Below, one piece after another: positions 50,961-61,000 of a DNA stretch of 64,000 bases. Source of the DNA: Aphanomyces cochlioides (taxonomy: Eukaryota; Oomycota; Saprolegniomycetes; Saprolegniales; Verrucalvaceae). Made by a program: the position numbers and the translations under genes. The notes beneath the pieces are model-generated. The model saw only the letters and a list, made by a program, of their open reading frames with translations. It had not been told where the DNA came from and did no database searches. Numbering within the stretch: position 1 is the first letter of the stretch; each line of letters opens with the position of its first letter. The DNA is taken from the NCBI GenBank assembly GCA_019828595.1, contig JAHQRK010000039.1, positions 229,001 through 293,000 of the forward strand, read 5' to 3'.

Positions 50961-52172
50961 GCAAGGTGCTGGTCGTTCTCGCGTTATTAGGTGTTCATCA
51001 TGTCAACACATTGTCCCATCAAATAAGTCGCGCTGGGTTTCACACTTGCGAAATTGTCCAAATGTCTCCAGTGAAACAAAATCGCTCTTTCCTATTCCAT
51101 CCCTAGGCGATAGGAAGCGAACAATTGTCCATGTTAATGTAGGAAATGACAGTCTATTGCGTCAGTCACCAGAAGAACCTGCAGTCCCTACACAGCGACC
51201 GCAGCAACAGCAAAAAATGACTCAATGTTTAGATGTTATTACAGCCAAAGAAAATGACTTGCTGGATACTTCAATGACACAAGTTTTTTATGATACCGTA
51301 CTGGAATCCCTTTTCGAGTGGCCGATTCTTCTTCTTGGAAACGTCATCATCAATTATTACGCCCATCTTATAGCCCTCCTTCTAACAAACGTATTGCCGG
51401 GTCCCTCTTAAAGCAGGCAGCAGCACTTGACAAACAATCATCTTTACACCACATTGAAAACAGTGAATTTATTAGTATTACTACTGATGGCTTTTCCAAC
51501 CTGAACAGAAATCATCTCGTCAATTTTGTTATTCAATTTAGCAATCGACGTATTCAACCTGCAGCATGGAAAATTTTGTCGACGGAGGATACATTCCAAA
51601 CTGGCGAAAACATTGCTTTATTAATTATTGATGTATTATCTGAAATTGGAATTGATAAGATTGCAAGTGTAGTCACTGACAATGCCGCGAATATGAGATC
51701 CGCATGGAATATTGTTGAATCCAATTATCCTCATATTGTGTGCAATGGTTGTGCTGCCCACACAATCAACTTATTGGTGAAAGATATATGCCAAATGACC
51801 AAATACCATGACGTTATCCAAAAATCTGGAGCTCTTACAGCTTTTGTTAAAAACTGGAATCACATAATTCATCGTTTTCGAATTATTCAAAGTCAACTGG
51901 TTGCCGAAAAGGAATTAGAATCTGCTCATGAATTAGTTTTTGTTGTTGAGACGCGCTGGTTTACTCATCACAATGCTGTCATGCGTAATGTTGAGAATCG
52001 TTAAGTGCATGAATCTCTGCTCAATCATCAAGTTTTTCGGAGACTAATGGGATCCAAACAAAATTGCAAGAAAACAGAATATTCTACCATTGTAAAGGAT
52101 GAATTATATTGGAAAAATGCCATGGCAGTGCCATGGCAACATCTTGGTTTGACTGTGGAGCTGGCGAGATAG
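50926..52172 (+). pseudogene. hAT-family transposase, broken
   Basis: N terminus: a BED-type zinc finger (CSSCQHIVPSN...HLRNC). After a frameshift near 51320 the second frame gives SLLKQAAALDKQSSLHHIEN, ITTDGFSNLNR with the first catalytic aspartate, VVTDNAANMRSAW with the second, and CNGCAAHTINLLVKDI, all hAT landmarks. ETRWFTHHNAVMRN is followed by a stop at 52002-52004. The same frame continues ESLLNHQVFRRLM to 52172. The C-terminal dimerisation domain is missing. Confidence 0.75.
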
Positions 52173-54243
52173 CTCCGCCACTCGATTGCGAAGGTACGTA
52201 AATTCTTCTCGTCGTAGTCCGGTTTTCCCTGGCTCTCTCTTTGTTGCTTTGTCGGTGGCTGATCTCTCCTGTCATGGTGCTTGATGCCCTTTGCCTTGTT
52301 ATCGTTGACATATGTCATTTTCATCAAATCCACATGTCGAGAGGTTTGTAACAAGCCTGGATGACAAAGTCACTGAAGCCAGGTGTCGACAACACAACTT
52401 GAAAGCTGTCCACATTCGACATCGATGCGATTCACCGGCTGAGATTCATGCCCTAGCTGGTCATGCCACAACTTAATCCACTCCGATGTTTCAAGACAGA
52501 CGGCATCGGTCAGATAGAAGTTTAGACCTCCGTCATTGTTGATGGTTCAAAGACTCGAAGCTGCAAAATCTCAGGCGGGGAACAGTGAAACTCGCTGTCT
52601 GCTGCGGCAGTAAGCACAGCAATAGATGGCGATAGCTAGCGGTATGTACCCAATGTGGAACTATCCGCACCATTGAGCTCATCCGAGCTGGCTCAAAGCT
52701 GTGGTCACGACCAAAAAGTGTCCTTCACGAGCTCGAAATTGTTTCCACAAAGAGGGGTTTGATACAATTCCATCTTGGGGGACCACCATCGACAAGATGA
52801 GGCAACCATGGTGAAAACAAGTTGGTCTTTTGCTCTTCAAGTCGTGTGCCAGGTTCAAGAGGATATTCTGCCAACTGTAAGTGTTCACCAGAACTGATTG
52901 AATCGAGTTCGTGGGGCATCTCCACGGACAGCGAATTGAGTGAATGCAGGCTCGACATGGGCGTCACAAGTCATGGAAGGCGTATTTGGACACTGCGAAA
53001 AAGCCACATCAGCCGCCTCTTCCATAACAACTAGCGACAACAAGTATTACCGGTGATACCCAGCAGTGCATGATCGCTCCACTCGAAGGACTGAATGCGA
53101 TGATCATCGCGAGGCATTCCAGTATCGTGTTCATCTACTACAGGATATCACTTCGAAGGGCTCGATTCGTCGCAGTCGAGCTGTCAGTCTTCAAGGCGAG
53201 AGCAATTTCTCGCCAACAAGGGAGTGCCTTGATTTGAGCTGGGAGTTGAGACGACAGCTCGGGCGCAATCTCTGATTCTGCTAGTTGGCAACACTAACTT
53301 TTGAATGTTTCCAGGGTTTGAGCACGCTGTTACTTGTCAAAAGCTTCAAGTCTCCAGCGTTGGCAACATGCAAGAACTGCCAAGAACGATCGCAGGACTC
53401 CTCAAAACCTCCAGAATTTCCTATTCAGGTAGTCGACAACATTGTGGCGATGCTGATTGAAGAAGTGACTTCATTCCGAATTAACTTTGTCAATGAAGGT
53501 CCGAATTCTTCAGAAGCATGAGAAATCTTATGGCTTCTGCTGATTTCACAAGGCATGACCATTGTTACGCCAAGGAGGTGAGACAACTCACTCTTTAGCG
53601 ACGTGATGATCTCATGGATGGCCAAATGTCAATGAGGAGGCTATTATCTGTGGAGCTTGTTGTCGGGTGACTGACTTGGGGAAACGCATGCAACGATTCA
53701 CAATTTCAGCTCGCCCTGGCATTGAAACACAGGCAAGAGAATACAAGTATATACTTTCAGCAGTTTGCCGCAAACAAAATGCCTTGACACAACCCAGCTT
53801 GTGCCAAAAGGACACGCCTAAATTTCTAATTCTCATCGCCTTCGCTGTTCTCAGGGGGGGGCAAGGTGTGTCATGGCTTCGGACCAACTTTAATGGTCAA
53901 AGCTAGCAGTTTCGCCAGTTTACAACAACGTCTGAAGCACAAGTGCCTTCTATTCATCTTTGTTTCTTCGTGTGGATGTTGCTGAACATGGATTCCTAGC
54001 GAAAAATTCAAAGGGGCGACTCGCAGCAAGTTGGGGGGGAGCAAACCTCATATTCAACAGAAGTAACCGTTTCGATCGCCAGCATCCATCGAAAAATGCT
54101 CGTAGTGAGGACAACAAGCAAGTCAACATTGTCACTCGAGTGGGGGAGCAAAGCCCTCAGTAAACTCGGGGCAGACAGCGCAAAGTTGGCTGGCATGATA
54201 TGATGCAGCAGGTTGTCGTGTTCGGACACCACAAGACATTTCA
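52173..54243. other. Gene-poor region right of the transposons
   Basis: About 2 kb without a recognised gene. Frames at 53285-53521 and 53667-53906 (+) have protein-like composition but no motif and no obvious joining introns. Runs of eight G occur near 53855 and 54036. Confidence 0.4.
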
Positions 54244-54277
54244 TCCGGATAACCTGTCCTTTTCACTGTTATCCGGA
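54244..54277 (+). promoter_or_regulatory. Two TCCGGATAA motifs upstream of IleRS
   Basis: TCCGGATAA at 54244-54252 and the reverse form TTATCCGGA at 54269-54277, 43-76 bp before the start codon at 54320. Confidence 0.5.
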
Positions 54278-54319
54278 TCCAAGATTTTATTTGAGTGGGC
54301 CAAGTCATTTTCGGAATCG

Positions 54320-57300
54320 ATGGCCAAGCCTACGTCGTCCGCGCACGCTCATGTGCGTCTTCCTGAACGCCTGTCGTTCCCCGATGAAGAAGTCAAGACT
54401 CTAGAGCTCTGGCAAGAAATTGACGCTTTCCACACGTCGTTGCGCTTGTCAAAAGACCGCAAACCATTTACGTTTTACGATGGTCCGCCTTTCGCGACAG
54501 GACTGCCGCATCACGGTCATATCTTGGCCGGCACGATCAAAGATATTGTGACGCGTTTTGCACACCAAACAGGACATTATGTCGAACGTCGCTTTGGTTG
54601 GGATTGTCACGGATTGCCTGTGGAATTTGAAATCAACAAGAAACTCAATATTCATACCAAGGATGAAGTTCTCGCTATGGGCATTGACAAGTACAACAAC
54701 GAGTGCCGCTCGATTGTCCAGCGATACACCAAGGAATGGGAAACAACTGTTGCCCGTCTTGGTCGTTGGATTGATTGCAAGAACGACTACAAGACGATGG
54801 AACCATGGTACATGGAAAGTGTGTGGAATGTCTTTGCCACCATGTTCAAGAAGGATTTGATCTACCGTGGCTTCAAGATCTTGCCCTACTCGACTGCATG
54901 CAACACCTCCTTGTCCAACTTTGAAGCGAACCAAGACTACCGTGATACGCCAGATCCCAGCGTCGTGGTCAACTTTCCTCTCGTTGACGATCCCAACACG
55001 CTCCTATTGGCGTGGACGACCACACCATGGACTCTTCCTTCGAACTTGGCACTTTGCGTGAACCCAGACTTGGATTACGTCAAGGTCAAGGATTTGAAGT
55101 CTGAAAAGTTTTACATCTTGGCTGAAGCTCGCTTGGTGCAAGTGTACCCAAAGATGGAAAAGAAGGGTTACGTTCCTGAATTCGAGCGCGTCGAGACCTT
55201 CAAGGGTGCCACATTGGTCGGCAAAAAGTACGTGCCTTTGTTTGACACCTTCGCCTCGTGGCCCAATGCGTTTCGTGTCCTCAGCGATGGCTACGTTTCG
55301 TCTGACGGTGGTACTGGTATTGTCCACCAAGCTCCTACGTACGGTGACGACGATTACCGCGTGTGTTTGAAGCATGGTGTTGTGTCGAAGACCGAACTTC
55401 CTGATCCTTTGGACGACAACGGTAAATTCACCAAGGAAGTGCCCTTGGTCGCTGGCTTGCATGTGAAAGAAGCCGACGATGTGCTTTGCAAGGACTTGAA
55501 ATCCCGCGACCGTTTGGTTAGCAAGAGCACCCTTGTCCACAGCTATCCGTTCTGCTACCGCAGTGGTACACCTTTGATTTACCGTGCTGTGCCTGGTTGG
55601 TTTGTCAATGTCGAGAAGATCAAGGACAAAATCATTGCCAACAACCAAAAGACGTACTGGGTTCCTTCGTTCGTCAAGGAAAAGCGTTTCCATAACTGGT
55701 TGGTCGACGGTAAAGACTGGAACATCAGTCGCGGTCGATTCTGGGGCACGCCATTGCCTCTTTGGGTGAGCGATGATTTCGAAGAAATTGTGTGCGTCGG
55801 CTCCATCGAAGAATTGAAACAACTCTCGGGCGTCACCAGCATCACCGACTTGCATCGTGAATTCATTGACGAAATCACGATCCCATCCAAGACAGGCCGT
55901 GGTGTCTTGCGTCGTGTCCCTGAAGTGTTTGATTGCTGGTTTGAATCGGGCTCGATGCCATATGCGCAACAACACTACCCCTTTGAAAACAAGGAAAAAT
56001 TCTTGAAAGGATTTCCTGCTGATTTCATCGCTGAAGGCTTGGATCAAACGCGTGGATGGTTTTACACTTTGATGGTGATCGGTACGGCTTTGTTTGACCA
56101 ACCTCCGTTTAAAAACTTGATTGTGAACGGTTTGGTCTTGGCTGAAGATGGACGCAAGATGAGTAAATCTTTGAAGAATTACCCTGATCCTGCCGACATT
56201 TTCGCCAAGTACGGTGCCGATGCGTTGCGTTTGTACTTGATCAACTCGCCCGTTGTGCGCGCTGAACCCCTCAAGTTCCAGGAAGCTGGTGTTTTGGGCA
56301 TTATTCGCGACTTGTTCCTTCCTTGGTACAACTCGGCTCGCTTTTTCGTGCAAAACGTGGCTCGCTTGGAAGAAGACACGAATGCTACATTTGTGCCTTC
56401 GACTGGCATCGAGTACACGAACGTGATGGATGCTTGGATCATTGCCGCGTTGAACAGTTTGATCAAATTCGTCCGCGCGGAAATGGCTGCGTACCGATTG
56501 TACACTGTCGTGCCACGCTTGGTCGACTTCATCGATCAGTTGACCAAGTGGTATGTCCGCTTGAACCGCAACCGTTTGAAGGGTAGCGAAGGCGCTGAAG
56601 CCGCTCAAGTGGCTTTGTCTGCTTTGTTTGAAGTACTTTACACGTTGTGCAAATTGATGGCTCCATTCACGCCATTCTTGACCGAGTACATGTACCAATT
56701 CTTGAAGTTGTATCACCCTAAGTCTCAAGAAATCACGTCGCCCAACACACCTGAAGACAGTGAAGGCACCGCCAAGAGTATTCACTTTTTGATGATTCCT
56801 GACTTCGACAGCAGCCGATTGAATGCTGAAGCCGAAGCTCGCATGGTCAACTTGCAAAGTGTGATTGAAATGGGCCGTGTTGTGCGTGAACGCCGCAACA
56901 TTAGCTTGAAGAATCCTGTCAAGCGCGTCATTGTCGTCTCGAGTGACGCGAAGGTCTTGAACGACTTGAAGGGATTGTCGTCCTACATTCATGACGAACT
57001 CAACATGCGCGTACGTCTCCTTTTAGAGAAAAGAGCATTGATGAATATGACTAGGATCTGGAATTTGCTGCGGATGAAAAGAGTTGGTGCACGCTCAAGG
57101 TCGAAGTCAACAACAAGGTATTGGGCAAGCGATTGGGCAAAGCTCTCTCGAGTGTGAAGAAACAAGTCGAAGAATTGTCCCACGAACAAGCGTTGTCGTA
57201 CCAAACCAACCAAACCATCACGTTGGAAGGCGATATTGTCTTGTCCGGCGAAGATTTATTTGTCAAACGTGAATTCAAGGGCGACAAGACTATCTACGAA

Positions 57301-57925
57301 GCTGACGTGTCCGCAGATGGTCGCTTGATGGTTGTCATCGATGTTCGTGAAGACAACGACTTGAAGAGCCAAGGTTATGCCCGTGAATTCGTCAACCGTG
57401 TGCAAAAGATGCGCAAGAAGGCTGGCTTGGTTGTTGGCGACAAGATTCATGTCTACTTCCAAGAACGTGCTGGAAAAGACAGCCCAATCACTGAGGTACC
57501 ATCGCAATCACTTCAATTCCTCATTATTTAATTCATAGGCTGTCAAGCAATTCGTAAGCACTGTGGCTGGCACTTTGGGCACGACACCTGCTCCGTTGTC
57601 CTTGAAGCCCAAGGACAGTGTGACGATTATTTCGGAAGTGTGCGAGTTTGCCGGTTCGAGCGTCGATATTTTGGTCACTCGTCCTGCTGTTTTGTTCACT
57701 GACGATGATGTATCGTCCGACGTCGCTGTGCAAAACGCTCGTATCTTCGTGGCCACAATGGATTACTCGAAAGTCCGCGATACGTTGACGTCCGACGGTT
57801 CCGTGACGGTAACGATTCAAGAGGAAGTGGTGCAACTGGTCAACAACAAGGACGTTTTTGTCGACCCGAAAGACAAGGTAGCAAATACTGCAGCTTTGAA
57901 ATCGTCGTTTGCGTGGATGCTTTAA
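54320..57925 (+). CDS. Isoleucyl-tRNA synthetase, cytosolic
   Basis: Three exons, 54320-57010, 57055-57495 and 57539-57925, with introns of 44 and 43 nt; 1172 residues. The class I signature is HHGH at residues 64-67 (GLPHHGHILAG) and KMSKS at 613-617. Editing-domain landmarks are LLAWTTTPWTLPSNLA and GTGIVHQAPTYGDDDYRV. The C-terminal anticodon-binding part continues through both introns. Charges isoleucine to tRNA-Ile in the cytosol. Start chosen at MAKPTSSAHAHVRLPERLSF; the in-frame extension back to 54200 would cross the TCCGGATAA promoter motifs and is probably not translated. The nearly intronless 2.7-kb first exon shows no frame damage, a useful internal check on sequence quality. It is followed 107 bp later by another gene on the same strand. 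Confidence 0.95.
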
Positions 57926-58032
57926 CTAATGAAGGTCTCCTTTTTTCCTAAAATTCTCGATAAATGTTGGAAGTTACAAAACCGCGTCAACAATTTGAAA
58001 ATAGAGTCTGACCACGTTCATGAGCGGCGCGC

Positions 58033-61000
58033 ATGGACCGCCTGAAACACATCATTCGAGATGATGTGCCGACTGTCAAACTGGACGATATTCGCCAGTC
58101 GCGGTCATGGGAATGGGTTGCTTCGTGCTTTACCACGCCTGGGAAGGAGCCTGACCTCGCTTTGGCTATCGTCGATACAGTCTTTCTACAAAGCGGGCAA
58201 ATTGCGGCGTGGTATTTTACAACCAAAGACGGCTTAATCGCTCGGAAAATGTCGAAGAATCTCACAGCACAAAGCATTTGCCAGCAGCTTGCTAGGGTGG
58301 CCTTAGCGTACGAGAAGAACCACGAGAAATACATCGCAGTGCTGTGTCATGCTACGTCCAGCGAGGTATCAACAACGTTATGTCATGTTTGTGAATCAAA
58401 CCTTTGAAATTAGCTCCTGGATGCCTCTGGATTGTCCAAGTTTCTTGACAAACTTCCACACGACTCGGTGTACCTCCACGCTTTTGTCAATCCTAAAGGC
58501 GAACTCAATCCAACGCGATATGGAAATTACGAACACGATTTCAGGTAGTCTGTTCATGTAGTTGCGGAAATCAAGCTGTGACGAGTTTAGTGTCAACAAG
58601 AATGGAAAAACACAGACCAAGTCGATCCGACTGGCGCTTGGTGGTCAACGAATACCATGCATGGACAGTCAATTACATCGAGCCATGGACATGATGACAA
58701 ATTCGCTCGTGGCGTAAGGTGCTTTCAATATACCCATCGATTTAGGTACTCTTAGATGCGTTGAAAAACATCGAAAGTGCAAAGTTGTCAAGTGTGTCGT
58801 GCTATATGTAGTCGACGATCAAGGCAGTTTGTTCTTAGTGAGGACTGAAAGTTGTAAAACCTCACCGATGCAAGTCGTAAAGCCTAAAAAGGAAAAATCG
58901 ACCACTAGTTCCAACGTCGCCAACGCTGTACCTTCCGCTACGACGCAACGAATGCTGGCCCGTGCTCAGTTAGAAGAAGCCCCCGATGAAAAGGCGGTAG
59001 AAGCTATCATGGCCCAGTCAAAACCAAAGCCAAACCCAAGGGGATTGAGCTCCTTGATGCCAAAGTTGCCCCCAGTGGATGCGAACCCCTCATTGTATTC
59101 CAAGGGGGAACGTAGGTCGCAATCCGCTGCGTATTTAGGCTCGAGCCAAAAATCAGGATGCTGCGGAGACTATTGCACGACTGTGATCGACCCCAGTGCG
59201 CATGTTCAGCCCAAGGAGCACTGTAGCCTGCTGGGATTTCCAAAAGGATCAAATACATTGTCGTCCAAAGCGCACAAGTATGAACGACGGCTCTCGTCGC
59301 CGATAAAACATGAAGATGACAATAATAATCCGCTGTCGAGGAAACATCAGCCAGCTGACAAGCAAGATGAAAAATCCATGCATCGCATTCCATTAAAGCT
59401 GATTGCCCAAACTCGGGCAGAAAAAGATCTTGTGACTCTATTTGTGCGGCGCTACTTGAGTGGCGAAGATTGTGACTACTTAGCCCAGGAATGCTTTGGT
59501 GACGGGGATACGTTGGGGGAAACATTTCCAGGATATTACTATCAAGAATGCGATGTGTGTGCGAATTGCTTTGCTTTTTACACCCTTATTGAAGAAGCAA
59601 GGTCAAAAGCTCTACAAAAAATGGCAAGAACATCCAAGCGTCGCAAGGGAAAAGAGACAACGAACGACACACGTACCAAATTCGAGAATTCTCCACGAGA
59701 TTCAAATTTACTTCCATGGGAAAATGCTTGGAATCGGGCACGAGATATCCTTGGCACGATCACTAAAGTCGACATTGCTGAACTTCGCAGTTTTGTTCAC
59801 CCGCCTCCAGCAGTAGCGATGGTTGCAACGGTGCTCATGGTCCTGCTTCTAGGCGAGGAAAAAAAGGTAGACTTTGGTATCGGTAATTCTGTATGATTCA
59901 ATCGACTTAGGACATTTATGGATATACAGATATTCAAAAGCAATGGAATGAAGCCAAACGTGAATTGTCTCAAGGGGACAAAATATTAACCCTACTCTCG
60001 CAGTTTAACGTGCAAATGCTGACAACGAGACAAGTCAACAAAGCTTCAGAATTCTTGAGCAATGAGCTATACAAGGCAGAGATTATCGAGCCCATTTGGA
60101 AGGGAGCTGCAAAGTTTTGCGATTGGTAGACCAATATTTTCAACAACGACGTGATTGAAAAATACGTAGGACTAAAGCTGTCGTCGAAGCTTATTTGTTA
60201 AAAGCTCCGCCCGAATCAAAGTTTATCGAGAAAATCAAAGCTTTAACTCAACCAGAAGTGAAAAAAGGAAAGCCAATCAAGGCTATAGTCCAAAATCAGC
60301 AAATGGCTCGACTTGCTGGGCTAAAGCAGGAAGAAGACACAAATTCGTCCATGACGAATACTTATCAATGCAAAGATGGTGTCACACTGATTCCATACGA
60401 AGTCATCGGCACGCCGGATTTAGTCGCCAGAAAGTCCAATTTGGTGATATGCCACGATTTTTTTGACACGCTCGACTCGACCAAAGTATTTATCCGCTCA
60501 GTTCTCACAAAAAATTTAGGATGCCAAATTTTGCTATTTAATCTTCCTGGACAAGCAGGCTCGAAATATCCTGTTCATGACAACCTGAATGTCCTGAACA
60601 ACGTATTTATAAGCGAGCGTGTCTTTGAATTGCTCACAGAATTGGATAAATCGCTCAAATTTCACACAAGTGTCCCGTTCCACATTGTAGGATTTGGAAA
60701 TGGGGGAAATGTTGCTGCGTGCCTTGCTATTCAATATGGAAAATGCTGGCCACAGCTCAAATCCGTTACTTTAATTAATGCGTTTGCCAAAATTGACGCC
60801 CAATTAGCTGGAATATTGCACGGCGCGTTGAACATATTTTCGTGTTTTCCGCCAAATCGGCCAGACTTACCTGTGTCGTATTTCAGCAAGTTTTTGTTTT
60901 CCGAAGCGTACTTGGCTCGCGTGGATCCGAATTTAGCGTTGAGTATTTACACAGCCGTAACAAATCCAATTTCATTGGAAGGTCGCATTCAAATTTGCAG

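Noticed and set aside
55004..56992. 662-codon minus-strand open frame inside the isoleucyl-tRNA synthetase
   Set aside because: Long antisense frame produced by codon bias of a strongly conserved synthetase; composition and lack of motifs mark it as a shadow.
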